A stretch of DNA of 64,000 nt from Ruminococcus sp. HUN007 (GCF_000712055.1 NZ_JOOA01000002.1:2294001-2358000), one strand, 5' to 3'. Shown: positions 1-8,547, counted from the stretch's first letter. Numbers and translations: made by a program. The notes: generated by a model not told the origin, from the letters alone.

Positions 1-50
1 GCAATGGGTTTACCACTGCCATAAAGATTCCACTGGGGGAGAAAGTGTGA
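1..50 (+). CDS. Sensor histidine kinase, C-terminal tail (partial)
   Basis: Frame 3 reads NGFTTAIKIPLGEKV and then TGA at 48-50, which looks like the last beta strand of a histidine kinase ATPase domain (hydrophobic strand ending in a short polar tail). The stop overlaps the GTG start of the response regulator that follows, the usual arrangement of a coupled kinase/regulator pair. Only about 15 residues are visible, so the call rests on the tail pattern and the neighbour. Confidence 0.55.
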   Translation, partial: NGFTTAIKIPLGEKV

Positions 51-694
51 TAAAAATAATAATTGCTGATGATCTCAGCATGCTCAGACAGGGAATACAG
101 GTAGTCCTGGAAACCGACAGCGAGATAAAGGTCTGCGCTCTCGCATCAAACGGACGCGAGGCTTTTGAACTGTGCAAGGAACATAATCCGGATGTCGTGC
201 TCATGGATATGCGCATGCCGGAATTTGACGGCGCATACGGCACACGTCTTATAAAGGAAAATTATCCCGAAACGAAGGTGCTCGTGCTCACGACCTTCGA
301 TGACGATGAAACTGTCACCGAGGCGATGGGATGCGGTGCAGACGGATACATCCTGAAGGAAATGGAAAGCGAGAAGATAATTCAGGCGGTAAAGGCCGTA
401 AGCAGCGGCATTAAAGTTTTCGGCGCAAACGTATACAGCGGCATCCAGAAGAAGATCACCGAAAGCCCGAAGCCGGAACATAATACGGAAAACGAGGCAA
501 TCGCTGAACTTTCACCGCGCGAACGCGAGATAATGGTCCTCATCGCCGAAGGCCTCGACAACAAGAACATCGCTGCAAAGCTTTTCCTTGCCGAAGGCAC
601 AGTAAGAAACAACATTTCACGTATGCTCGACAAACTCGGCCTCAAAGACCGCACCCAGCTTGCAGTGTATGCTGTAAAAAATAATATAGTATAA
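47..694 (+). CDS. NarL/LuxR-type two-component response regulator
   Basis: A 215-residue protein with an N-terminal receiver domain (acidic pair D8-D9, phospho-acceptor D54 in LMDMRMP, conserved Thr in VLTTFDD, Lys in YILKE) and a C-terminal LuxR-type helix-turn-helix (about residues 148-210, with LSPREREIMVLIAEG and NKNIAAKLFLAEGTV). It would bind DNA when phosphorylated by the kinase whose tail lies just upstream. The start is GTG at 47, preceded by GGGGGAG at 35-41 and overlapping the kinase stop, so the pair is translationally coupled. Target genes are not evident. It is followed by two terminators, so the operon ends here. Confidence 0.93.
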   Translation: MIKIIIADDLSMLRQGIQVVLETDSEIKVCALASNGREAFELCKEHNPDVVLMDMRMPEFDGAYGTRLIKENYPETKVLVLTTFDDDETVTEAMGCGADGYILKEMESEKIIQAVKAVSSGIKVFGANVYSGIQKKITESPKPEHNTENEAIAELSPREREIMVLIAEGLDNKNIAAKLFLAEGTVRNNISRMLDKLGLKDRTQLAVYAVKNNIV

Positions 695-699
695 AAGTC

Positions 700-727
700 A
701 GGTCATCTCCGCGGAGATGACCTTTTT
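700..727 (+). terminator. Rho-independent terminator after the response regulator
   Basis: Perfect 11-bp inverted repeat (AGGTCATCTCC at 700-710 and its complement at 713-723), followed by a run of T. It ends the two-component operon. Confidence 0.85.
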
Positions 728-737
728 ACGTAAAAAG

Positions 738-772
738 GAGCAATCCTTCCTTCGGAATGATTGCTGTTTTTT
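738..772 (+). terminator. Second tandem terminator
   Basis: AGCAATC plus TTCC pairs with GGAA plus GATTGCT around a three-base loop, with single mismatches between the two helices, followed by six T. It backs up the terminator at 700-727. Confidence 0.75.
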
Positions 773-878
773 ATAATCTGGATTATAATTTTTTTTAAAT
801 TTTTAAGGTGAGTGCAAAATTTTTTCTGTTTACAGGTATTTATTCGTATAAGTATATATAGTATTTGAATCGGAAATG

Positions 879-887
879 TGGTATAAT
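879..887 (+). promoter_or_regulatory. Extended -10 promoter of the desulfurase-thiI operon
   Basis: TGGTATAAT at 879-887 is a TGn extended -10 element. No good -35 box stands 17 bp upstream, which is tolerated by extended -10 promoters. The same TGTGGTATAAT string recurs at 7124-7134 in front of the nucleoside phosphorylase gene. Confidence 0.55.
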
Positions 888-914
888 AACTATATCTGCG
901 GAAAATTCCGCAAA

Positions 915-1023
915 AGGAGCTCTGATCAATTAATAAATCAGCGATGAGAACGGGGTGCAGCCACTCAGTTTTCCCACTCCGGCATCCGGCGAAGCCGTAT
1001 TGCTGGCCAGATCAGTGTTTCCT
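915..1023 (+). repeat. Dispersed structured repeat, copy 1 (diverged)
   Basis: This stretch shares its ordered blocks with the copies at 39855-39968 and 62095-62207: a CTGAT...ATAAATCAGCG block, a CGGGG...GCAG block, a hairpin around CGGCGAAGCCG, and a closing ATCAGTGTTTCCT. It lies in the 5' leader of the cysteine desulfurase gene, so it would be transcribed as part of that mRNA. It is the most diverged of the three clear copies. No coding frame runs through it. Confidence 0.6.
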
Positions 1024-1058
1024 CGATATGAATAAATTAAAAGGGTGAATTCTGATCC

Positions 1059-2183
1059 ATGATATATTTTGATAACGCTGCCACCACAAAGCCGGCAAAG
1101 ACCGTTGCCGAAACGGTTTATAAGTGCCTTGAAGACAACTTCGGAAATCCGTCGTCGCTTCATGCGCTGGGGCTGAAGGCGGAGCAGACCATGACTGCGG
1201 CACGAAAGAATATCGCTGATGCTCTCGGTGTTCCGGCAGAGACAGTGTATTTTACTTCCGGCGCTACCGAAAGCAGCAATCTTGCAGTTCGCGGAGCTGC
1301 CGGAACATACGGCCGCAGGAAGAAGAAAGTCATTACAACTACAGTTGAACATTCATCTGTAAAGGAAGCCTTTAACCGTCTTGAAGAAGAAGGCTTCGAA
1401 GTCATAAGGATAAGTCCTCGTGACGGAGCGTTTGATCCTGCGGACTTTATCAGAGCAGCAGATGAAAGTACCTGCCTTATAAGCATGATGCTCGTAAACA
1501 ACGAAACCGGTGCTGTCCTTCCGGTAAAGAAAGTGTTTACAGAAATAAAGCGCAGATTCCCTGATATCATCACTCACTGTGACGCAGTTCAGGCGTTTAT
1601 GAAAATACCCGTAAAACCGAACGACCTTAAAGCAGATCTCATTTCCATGAGTGCCCACAAGATCTACGGTCCGAAGGGCGTCGGTGCTCTTTACGTAAAG
1701 AAGGGCGTCAGACTTTTAAAACAGAACCTTGGCGGCAGGCAGGAGAACAATATGCGCGGCGGTACCGAAGCCGTTCCGCTTATAGCAGGTTTCGGTGAGG
1801 CTGTTTCACTTCTTGCCGGAACAATGGCAGAAAGAACTGAAAAACTCGAAGCACTCAGAAAATATCTTACGGAAAAGATAAGCGCAATGGACGGCGTGGT
1901 TCTTAATTCCCGTGAAGACGCTGTACCATATATAGTAAACATTTCGGTAAAAGGCATCCGTTCCGAGATAATCCTCCACTTCCTTGAAGAGAAGGAGATC
2001 TACATTTCAAGCGGATCAGCCTGCTCGAAGGGAGCCAAGAGCGGCGTCCTCGGTGAGTTCGGTATAAGACCGGAACTCGAGGACAGTGCTTTAAGAATAA
2101 GCTTCTGCCATGAAAACACGGAAGCGGAAATAGATGAATTCATAAACGCGCTTGAAGAAGCACAGAAACGACTCAGAAGATAA
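1059..2183 (+). CDS. Cysteine desulfurase (NifS/IscS family, ThiI partner)
   Basis: A 374-residue class V aminotransferase-fold enzyme that takes sulfur from L-cysteine as an enzyme persulfide using PLP. The N-terminal YFDNAATTKP is diagnostic; the PLP lysine is K201 in SAHKIYGPKG and the persulfide cysteine is C322 in SSGSACSKG. A thiI gene follows 106 bp downstream on the same strand, the arrangement known for Firmicute NifZ-ThiI pairs, so its likely job is sulfur supply for tRNA 4-thiouridine; a general Fe-S role cannot be excluded. The gene is preceded by a structured repeat in its leader. The start ATG at 1059 directly opens the conserved N-terminus. Confidence 0.93.
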   Translation: MIYFDNAATTKPAKTVAETVYKCLEDNFGNPSSLHALGLKAEQTMTAARKNIADALGVPAETVYFTSGATESSNLAVRGAAGTYGRRKKKVITTTVEHSSVKEAFNRLEEEGFEVIRISPRDGAFDPADFIRAADESTCLISMMLVNNETGAVLPVKKVFTEIKRRFPDIITHCDAVQAFMKIPVKPNDLKADLISMSAHKIYGPKGVGALYVKKGVRLLKQNLGGRQENNMRGGTEAVPLIAGFGEAVSLLAGTMAERTEKLEALRKYLTEKISAMDGVVLNSREDAVPYIVNISVKGIRSEIILHFLEEKEIYISSGSACSKGAKSGVLGEFGIRPELEDSALRISFCHENTEAEIDEFINALEEAQKRLRR

Positions 2184-2289
2184 ATACCGGAAGTTTCGTC
2201 AGTATCCTGTCAGGTCGTTCTGACGACCGGCAGCGGATGAAGCGTAACCGCTTAACAGAAGTATTATACATTATAAAGGAGTATTCCGA

Positions 2290-3462
2290 ATGAAAGAACT
2301 CATACTCGCCAAATACGGCGAAATCGCCCTCAAGGGGCTCAACAAGAACACATTTGAAAATCTTCTTATCAAGAATATGAAAAGAAGACTTGATCCGCTT
2401 GGAAAGTTTCACGTTACCAAGATGCAGTCCACTATCTATGTGGAATCTGAAGACGGAAGCGTTGATGCGGATACAATACTTGAAAAGCTTAAGACCGTTT
2501 TCGGTATTGCAGCGCTCTGCAAGGCCGGAGTAATGGAAAAGGATTTTGAAAAGATCGCCGAAGGAACTTTCGAATATCTTGAAGATGTCCTTACATACGC
2601 ACGTACATTCAAGGTAGAGGCAAAGCGCGCCGACAAGCACTTCCCGATGAAATCTCCTGAAATATGCATGGAACTCGGCGGAAGGATACTTGAAAAATTT
2701 CCTCACCTTACAGTTGATGTAAAGAATCCTGATGTAACTGTTACAGTCGAGATCCGTGACACCAACGCTTACGTACACGCTGTAAGGATCCAGGGCGCAG
2801 GCGGACTCCCTGTCGGAAGCTCAGGAAATGCAATGCTTCTCATTTCAGGCGGTATCGACAGTCCGGTTGCAGGCTACATGATGGCAAAGCGCGGTATTCA
2901 CGTAAGTGCCGTTCACTTCATCAGCCCGCCGTACACATCCGAGCGTGCCCGTATAAAGGTAGAGCAGCTCTGCGAAAAGATAACAGCCTACTGCGGCGAC
3001 ATCGCATTCTTCTGCGTACCTTTTACCGAAATACAGGAAGCTATCAAGGACAACTGCCCTGAGGAGTACTTTACTATTATAATGCGAAGACTCATGATGG
3101 AGATCGCACAGCGCCTCAGCGAGCGTGAGAAGTGCCTCGCTCTTATAACAGGTGAAAGTGTTGGCCAGGTCGCAAGCCAGACCCTCAGTGCCATTGCCTG
3201 CACAGATGCCGTATGCCGCATGCCGGTGTTCAGACCGCTTATCGGTATGGACAAGACTGAAATAATTGAAATTTCGAGAAAAATAGACACCTTTGACATT
3301 TCAATACAGCCTTATGAGGACTGCTGCACGGTATTCACGCCAAAGCACCCGAAGACAAAACCAACAGTTGAGGAGATCGAAAAAGCACAGAATTCGTTCG
3401 ATTTCTCCAAAATGGTAGAAAAAGCTGTTGCAGAGACTGAGATAAAGATCATCAGACACTGA
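2290..3462 (+). CDS. thiI: tRNA 4-thiouridine synthetase ThiI
   Basis: A 390-residue protein with an N-terminal ferredoxin-like/THUMP region (about 1-165) for tRNA binding and a PP-loop ATPase domain, with the SGGIDSP loop at residues 186-192. It adenylates U8 of tRNA and inserts sulfur supplied by a desulfurase. It lacks the C-terminal rhodanese domain of the E. coli protein (482 residues), as is usual in Firmicutes, which fits the dedicated desulfurase encoded upstream. The conserved TGESVGQVASQT stretch is present. A GGAG box at 2278-2281 sits 8 bases before ATG. Confidence 0.95.
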   Translation: MKELILAKYGEIALKGLNKNTFENLLIKNMKRRLDPLGKFHVTKMQSTIYVESEDGSVDADTILEKLKTVFGIAALCKAGVMEKDFEKIAEGTFEYLEDVLTYARTFKVEAKRADKHFPMKSPEICMELGGRILEKFPHLTVDVKNPDVTVTVEIRDTNAYVHAVRIQGAGGLPVGSSGNAMLLISGGIDSPVAGYMMAKRGIHVSAVHFISPPYTSERARIKVEQLCEKITAYCGDIAFFCVPFTEIQEAIKDNCPEEYFTIIMRRLMMEIAQRLSEREKCLALITGESVGQVASQTLSAIACTDAVCRMPVFRPLIGMDKTEIIEISRKIDTFDISIQPYEDCCTVFTPKHPKTKPTVEEIEKAQNSFDFSKMVEKAVAETEIKIIRH

Positions 3463-3586
3463 GACTTGTTCACAATCTGTTAATAAAATACATCAATTTC
3501 GTTCATTTATATTGCGCATGTTTTATATAAATGAGCCCGAATGTTCATGAAAGTTTGTGGAAACGCTAAAGATTCAGCTCGAAAAC

Positions 3587-3616
3587 TTGACAAAGGAGTT
3601 CTCAGAATGCTAAAAT
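3587..3616 (+). promoter_or_regulatory. Sigma-A promoter of the sortase cluster
   Basis: TTGACA at 3587-3592 and TAAAAT at 3611-3616 with an 18-bp spacer. It is the only good promoter between thiI and the first sortase and is followed at once by a strong hairpin (3621-3659). Confidence 0.6.
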
Positions 3617-3620
3617 GAGT

Positions 3621-3659
3621 ATCACTGAACGAAAAGCATGATTATTTTCGGTCAGTGAT
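3621..3659 (+). other. Promoter-proximal hairpin in the sortase leader
   Basis: Two 15-base arms (3621-3635 and 3645-3659) pair with a single mismatch around a 9-base loop. It falls at about the transcription start of the promoter at 3587-3616, so it could be a 5' mRNA stabilising stem or an operator. No T tract follows, so it is not a terminator. Confidence 0.5.
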
Positions 3660-3723
3660 GATCATACGGAAACGGGATTTGTCACAGGATTCAGAGCTGC
3701 TGGATTACAGGAGAGATAACATA

Positions 3724-4749
3724 ATGAGCAGATCAGCTGTTCGGACTAACAGGAAAAACAGATTTTCCTACAGTGATGTCTTAAAAAATATTTTCCCGTG
3801 GAAAGGTGATCCTGTCAGGGAAGTGATTAGAAAGATAGTCTTTCTGATAGCTATAATCGTTTTCGGTATATGCGCCTTTCTGATATTCAATTACTACTAC
3901 GACAACTACAAGAGCAGGCATCTCTACAACGAGATCGCGAAAGAAGTTCCTGCCCTTGAGGAAATCGCAGAGGAAACTCAGAAACCGGAGTACGCTGAAG
4001 AAGAGATGCTTCCTTACATGGAAACACTCGTCGCTATGAATCCGGATACAGTAGGATACATCCAGATACCGGACAAAAACGGAAGCTGCGAGGACAGCGG
4101 CGTTGATTATCCTATAGTGCAGAAACGCGATGAATGGGAAAGGGACTTCTACCTTAACCATAACTTCCGCGGTGAGCCGGCCAGTGCAGGTACTTTCTAT
4201 CTTGACTACAGAAATGTTCTCACATCAAGGGAACGTTCAGGAAACCTCATCGTCTACGGACACGAGATGAGCGACGGAAGCATGTTCGGAAAACTCAAGA
4301 ACTATGTGGTTGATTCATACTTCTACGAGGAACATCCGCTTGTACTGCTTTCATCACTTTATGAAGTTTCAACATACAAGATCTTCGGATATTACTACGC
4401 AGACGGCGGCGACGGAGAGTGTGATTTCTATTACACAGACAAAATAGATTTCGGATCAGAAGATGAATTCTACGATTATGTCAACCAGATCAAAATGCGT
4501 GCGTGGGCAGAAAACGGCGTCGATGTAAAATACGGCGATGAGCTCCTCACACTTTCGACCTGTGCGACTAATGCATATCATGATGCGCGCTTTGTTGTTG
4601 CTGCACGAAAGGTAAGACCGGGCGAAGACAAATACGCCGGAACCGAATACAGCAAAACACGCGACAATCCTCTCATGCCTCGTGAATGGTACAAGGCAAA
4701 GGGCGAGGAACCTCATTTCGACGACACAGATTTTGTGCCTTACGGATAA
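3724..4749 (+). CDS. Class B sortase, first of a tandem pair
   Basis: A 341-residue transpeptidase with a cytoplasmic basic N-terminus, one membrane anchor at about residues 40-60 and an extracellular sortase domain. Catalytic residues are visible: H180 in VYGHEMSDG, C280 in LLTLSTCAT and R289 in ARFVVAA; the TLSTC motif and YPIVQ...FYLNHNF segment place it in class B. It would cleave a sorting signal and join the product to peptidoglycan or to another protein. An in-frame GTG at 3655 exists, but AGGAGAG at 3709-3715 points to ATG 3724. A second sortase follows 19 bp downstream. No substrate with a clear sorting signal is in the window. Confidence 0.92.
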   Translation: MSRSAVRTNRKNRFSYSDVLKNIFPWKGDPVREVIRKIVFLIAIIVFGICAFLIFNYYYDNYKSRHLYNEIAKEVPALEEIAEETQKPEYAEEEMLPYMETLVAMNPDTVGYIQIPDKNGSCEDSGVDYPIVQKRDEWERDFYLNHNFRGEPASAGTFYLDYRNVLTSRERSGNLIVYGHEMSDGSMFGKLKNYVVDSYFYEEHPLVLLSSLYEVSTYKIFGYYYADGGDGECDFYYTDKIDFGSEDEFYDYVNQIKMRAWAENGVDVKYGDELLTLSTCATNAYHDARFVVAARKVRPGEDKYAGTEYSKTRDNPLMPREWYKAKGEEPHFDDTDFVPYG

Positions 4750-4768
4750 GAAAGGCAGACTTCTATTT

Positions 4769-5626
4769 ATGGATAAAAAAAAGAAAACTATTATTGCTGT
4801 AAGCGCAGCGGCAGCGGCCTTTGCGGTAGCAGCAGGAGTATTTCTTCTCACAAGAAAGCCTCCTGAGCAGCCAGTTGAGGTAGTTCAGGAAACAACAGAG
4901 GCTTCAACAGCACCGGTAACAGCACCGGTAACTGAAGCTGAAACGGAGCCGGTAACAACTTTTCCTCCGTTTTCAAACGGTCTCTGTCTGAAGGCTCAGG
5001 AATACAGAGAGATCAACTCCGATACAGTCGGCTGGATAAGGATCAGCGGTACAGTCATCGACTATCCGATAACCCAGACAGGCGACAACGACTACTACAT
5101 CGACAGGGATTTTTACAGAAATCCTGATCCGGCAGGCTGGGTATTCATGGATTACCGCTGCGGGATCCGTTCCGACTACTTTACGGACAACACTCTTCTT
5201 TACGGTCATAACATGGCGTCAGGCGTTATGTTCAGTGACCTCAAGAACTATGAACGATACGCTGACTTCTATGAACGAAATCCTATTGTGGAAGTAAGTT
5301 CACTGACGACAGATTATCAGTATAAAATTTTTGCGTTTATGCCTTGCAACGGTGTTCACGGTTCAGACTTCGAGTTCTGGAACTACATTTTCTTCTCAAG
5401 GGAAAAGGAACCGGAGTGGACTCTCAGGGAATACCTTTCAAAGATAGACGAGAAATCACTTATCACGACCAATGTTGATCTTCGTGAAGATGACAAATAT
5501 CTCGCACTTTCAACATGTTACGGCGGTGACACCACCGATCCGACACGTTTTGTCGTTCTGGCAAGAATGGTAAGACCGGGTGAAGATCCGTACGAAGGAA
5601 CAACAGGAAGCGTAAGACGTTACTGA
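4769..5626 (+). CDS. Class B sortase, second of a tandem pair
   Basis: A 285-residue protein with a basic start (MDKKKK), one membrane segment at about 6-28, a Thr/Pro/Glu-rich spacer (about 35-70) and a sortase domain with H147 in LYGHNMAS, C250 in LALSTCYGG and R260 in TRFVVLAR. It resembles the upstream sortase in the domain and in the shared tail MVRPGEDPYEG/KVRPGED, so the pair probably arose by duplication, but the wall-spanning spacer differs. ATG 4769 follows a GAAAGG box; longer reading of the frame would overlap the first sortase and has no ribosome site. Confidence 0.92.
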   Translation: MDKKKKTIIAVSAAAAAFAVAAGVFLLTRKPPEQPVEVVQETTEASTAPVTAPVTEAETEPVTTFPPFSNGLCLKAQEYREINSDTVGWIRISGTVIDYPITQTGDNDYYIDRDFYRNPDPAGWVFMDYRCGIRSDYFTDNTLLYGHNMASGVMFSDLKNYERYADFYERNPIVEVSSLTTDYQYKIFAFMPCNGVHGSDFEFWNYIFFSREKEPEWTLREYLSKIDEKSLITTNVDLREDDKYLALSTCYGGDTTDPTRFVVLARMVRPGEDPYEGTTGSVRRY

Positions 5627-5653
5627 TCCCTTTCAGGATAAGTGAAATTTAAT

Positions 5654-5669
5654 AACCCCGTGCGGGGTT
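5654..5669 (+). other. GC hairpin just upstream of the SpoIID-like gene
   Basis: AACCCCG and CGGGGTT form a perfect 7-bp stem around TG. It ends five bases before the GGAG box (5675-5678) of the next gene and has no T tract, so it may mark an mRNA processing or translational control point rather than a terminator. Confidence 0.4.
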
Positions 5670-5683
5670 CGAATGGAGTTTTT

Positions 5684-7045
5684 ATGAAAGAACAATTACC
5701 ACTAAAGCGAATATTTATCGGGCTTGTTACAAGCGTGACAGCAGGTGTTGCAGTTACAGCAGCAGGCACGGTAGATAAAACGGTACTGGTTCATCCTGAA
5801 AAAGCTTCTTCCTCTTACGTTGTAAAGAGTGAAGCTTCTGCAGATAACATTTACAGTGCCGATGCCTCAGTTGTAGCGCTCAATCATGAAGAAACTAATA
5901 ACAGCACAGCAAAGCTTACAGACCTTACTACAGTTTCATCGAGTGCATTCAAAGCAGCCGCAGCAGAAATTGAAGAACCAGAGGTTTCTGAAACAACAGC
6001 TGCAGAGGAGTCACAGGAAGAATACGAAGCAGAGGAATGGTGGAAAGCAGACCTTTCCGATTACAGCGAGAATCTTGAAAAGGAAGACCTCGTTCCTATT
6101 GAAACAACTGCCGAAGTGGCAGATGAAGAGGAATCAGATTCCGATTCTGAAGAATTTTACGACGATGAAGATGAACAGTTCGCTGAACAGACTTCAGGCG
6201 ATCCGAGAGTCATCAGGGAAGCATCAGATGCTCCTCAGTCAGGCGTTTCAGTCGGCGCAGCGGAAATAAGACTTCCGTCAGAACTTACACCGAATACGGT
6301 ATACTTTACAAGCTACGGTTTCGGACACGGTATAGGAATGAGCCAGAACGGTGCAAATTACTATGCAAAGTACGGTGGTTACGATTATCTTCAGATACTT
6401 GACCACTACTATCCGGGAACATCAGTTCAGTATAATCCGGGTGCGGAAAATGAAACAATTACTGTAAGGGGTATTTCAGGAAGCGTTGTCGACATTATCT
6501 CAATGGTGTGCAATGCGGAAATAGGCTCTTCGTTTGAAACAGAAGCCATCAAGGCACAGGCGGTTGCAGCTTACACATTCGTTAAGCACGCAGGCGGCAG
6601 CACAAGCGGTATGGCTATCAAGGCAGGTCCTGACCAGAAGATAGTCGATGCAGTACGTTCAGTGCTCGGTCAGGCAGTTTACTACAACGGTGACTATGCA
6701 CTTACAATGTTCTGCGCATCAAGCGGCGGTGCAACAGCGTCGAACAAGGACATCATTATTGACGACCTTCCTTATTTAAGATCAGTTGTTTCCGAATATG
6801 ATGCACAGTACGATCCGCACTACGGCGAAATGTCATCAATGAGTGTTGACACACTTCGCTACAGGATCCAGAATGCATACGGCATCTATCTTTCATCAGC
6901 ATACAGCCAGTGGATCCAGCCGGTAATAGGTGACGGCGGATACGTTTCAAAGGTATGCATCGACGGACAGAAGACCGTCAACGGATACGATTTCGCAAGA
7001 GTTATCGGACTCAGAACACCTAAGTTCTCAGTTTACTGTAACTGA
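5684..7045 (+). CDS. Secreted SpoIID/LytB-like protein with permuted domain
   Basis: A 453-residue protein with a signal peptide or anchor (about 1-30), a long Glu/Ser/Thr-rich acidic linker (about 85-190) and a SpoIID/LytB-type domain. In the family this is a lytic transglycosylase that cuts denuded glycan strands. The catalytic-Glu segment TEAIKAQAVAAYTF (E287) and the CASSGGATASN segment are present. The GHGIGMSQ motif (from residue 214), normally the last motif of SpoIID, here comes before E287, so the domain appears circularly permuted. Start ATG 5684 follows GGAG at 5675-5678. It lies 57 bp behind the two sortases and probably works with them on the cell wall. Confidence 0.85.
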   Translation: MKEQLPLKRIFIGLVTSVTAGVAVTAAGTVDKTVLVHPEKASSSYVVKSEASADNIYSADASVVALNHEETNNSTAKLTDLTTVSSSAFKAAAAEIEEPEVSETTAAEESQEEYEAEEWWKADLSDYSENLEKEDLVPIETTAEVADEEESDSDSEEFYDDEDEQFAEQTSGDPRVIREASDAPQSGVSVGAAEIRLPSELTPNTVYFTSYGFGHGIGMSQNGANYYAKYGGYDYLQILDHYYPGTSVQYNPGAENETITVRGISGSVVDIISMVCNAEIGSSFETEAIKAQAVAAYTFVKHAGGSTSGMAIKAGPDQKIVDAVRSVLGQAVYYNGDYALTMFCASSGGATASNKDIIIDDLPYLRSVVSEYDAQYDPHYGEMSSMSVDTLRYRIQNAYGIYLSSAYSQWIQPVIGDGGYVSKVCIDGQKTVNGYDFARVIGLRTPKFSVYCN

Positions 7046-7068
7046 TAGTAAAGGAAATACAGAAGATC

Positions 7069-7110
7069 AGCTTTTCTGAAACTGAATTTCAGTTTTCAGA
7101 AAGGCTTTTT
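7069..7110 (+). terminator. Terminator of the sortase/SpoIID operon
   Basis: Long inverted repeat, about 17 paired bases per arm (7069-7086 with 7088-7106) with one bulge, ending in a T run. It separates this operon from the phosphorylase gene. Confidence 0.75.
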
Positions 7111-7125
7111 CTATTTGTGTTTGTG

Positions 7126-7134
7126 TGGTATAAT
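7126..7134 (+). promoter_or_regulatory. Extended -10 promoter of the phosphorylase gene
   Basis: TGGTATAAT at 7126-7134, the same TGn extended -10 sequence as at 879-887. The -35 region is weak. Confidence 0.55.
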
Positions 7135-7198
7135 TGTAATATAGAATTGGGTGCAGGGCGAAGCCGGAGTACCGATGTGAACAAGGGGGGCATTAACT

Positions 7199-8500
7199 AT
7201 GAATATGTACGAGATCATCTTAAAGTCAAAGCACGGAGAAAAGCTGTCCGACGAGGAAATAAAGTGGCTTGTAAAGGGATATGTTGACGGCAGCATACCG
7301 GATTATCAGGTATCTGCCTGGCTTATGGCGGTGAATTTGAATTCCATGACAGACGAGGAAACGCTCTGTCTTACAATGGCAATGAAAGACTCAGGGGGAA
7401 CAGTTGATCTTTCGGGAGTGGACGGCGTCACGGTGGACAAGCACAGCACAGGCGGTGTCGGTGACAAGACAAGCCTCATTATCGGACCGATTGCTGCAGC
7501 ATGCGGCGTCAGGGTTCCTAAAATGTCCGGAAAGGGTCTCGGTCACACCGGCGGTACTATCGACAAGCTCGAAAGCATACCGGGCTGCAGTACAAACCTT
7601 GGATTTGACGAATTTATCGCTCTTGTAAACCGAACCGGATTTTCTATCGTTTCACAAAGCGGCAATCTTGTGCCTGCCGACAAGAAGCTGTACGCCCTCA
7701 GAGACGCTACAGCGACTGTGGACAGCATTCCGCTTATATGTTCAAGTATCATGAGCAAGAAGCTTGCGATGGGCGCAGACTGCATCCTGCTCGACGTCAA
7801 GACAGGCAGCGGTGCTTTCATGAAGACAGCGGAAGATGCAGAAAAGCTCGCATCGCTCATGGTCCGCACGGGTGTGAACGCCGGAAAGAAGTGCATGGCA
7901 GTTATAACTGATATGGATATCCCGCTTGGTAAAGCTGTCGGCAACTCACTTGAAGTGATCGAGGCAGTCGAGGTCCTTAAGGGCAGTGCGAAGGGAAGAC
8001 TGTACGACCTGTGCATCGAGCTTGCAGCCGACATGATCATGATGGCCGGAAAAGGTACAAAGGAAGAGTGCGAAAAACTTGCTGAAGAAGCAGTTTCATC
8101 CGGAAGGGCGCTTGATGTTTTTGCTCAGTCGATAGCCGGTCAGGGCGGTGACGTTTCATTCATCGATAACTACGACCTTCTCGGAAAAGCCGCGACAGAA
8201 TATGAAGTTCTCAGCCCGTCCGAAGGATATATTACCGGTATCAACAGCGAGGAGATAGGTCTGGTTTCCCTCGAACTCGGAGCCGGCCGCAGAACCAAGG
8301 AAAGCGCCATTGACTACACTGCCGGTGTAATACTCGAAAAGGAATACGGTGATTTCGTTAAAAAGGGTGATAAGCTCTTCACACTTTACACATCCGGAAA
8401 GTGTGACCTCAAATCCATAGCGGACAAGGCTGTCGCTGCAGTGACGTTCTCATCTGTTCAGCCGCCGCACAGAGACTGTGTAATTAAAGTTATAAGTTAA
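7199..8500 (+). CDS. pdp: Pyrimidine-nucleoside phosphorylase
   Basis: A 433-residue cytoplasmic enzyme that phosphorolyses uridine/thymidine to base plus (deoxy)ribose-1-phosphate. Family signatures are the KHSTGGVGDK phosphate-binding loop, the SGKGLGHTGGTIDKLE segment and LKTGSGAFMK-like DVKTGSGAFMK; the length is that of Pdp/DeoA. The family splits into uridine/thymidine (Pdp) and thymidine (DeoA) enzymes and the sequence alone does not settle which; Pdp is usual for Firmicutes. It stands as a single gene behind its own extended -10 promoter, with AAGGGGGG before the ATG. Confidence 0.93.
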   Translation: MNMYEIILKSKHGEKLSDEEIKWLVKGYVDGSIPDYQVSAWLMAVNLNSMTDEETLCLTMAMKDSGGTVDLSGVDGVTVDKHSTGGVGDKTSLIIGPIAAACGVRVPKMSGKGLGHTGGTIDKLESIPGCSTNLGFDEFIALVNRTGFSIVSQSGNLVPADKKLYALRDATATVDSIPLICSSIMSKKLAMGADCILLDVKTGSGAFMKTAEDAEKLASLMVRTGVNAGKKCMAVITDMDIPLGKAVGNSLEVIEAVEVLKGSAKGRLYDLCIELAADMIMMAGKGTKEECEKLAEEAVSSGRALDVFAQSIAGQGGDVSFIDNYDLLGKAATEYEVLSPSEGYITGINSEEIGLVSLELGAGRRTKESAIDYTAGVILEKEYGDFVKKGDKLFTLYTSGKCDLKSIADKAVAAVTFSSVQPPHRDCVIKVIS

Positions 8501-8547
8501 TAAGCAGGACCGGCGCATAATTTAATGAATAACTTACGCAAAATATA

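Noticed and set aside
4682..4768. Longer start for the second sortase overlapping the first
   Set aside because: No ribosome site and an overlap of 68 bases; ATG 4769 gives a normal basic N-terminus and membrane anchor.
7141..7190. A short copy of the structured repeat before the phosphorylase gene
   Set aside because: Only GGGCGAAGCC is shared, which is too short for a call.
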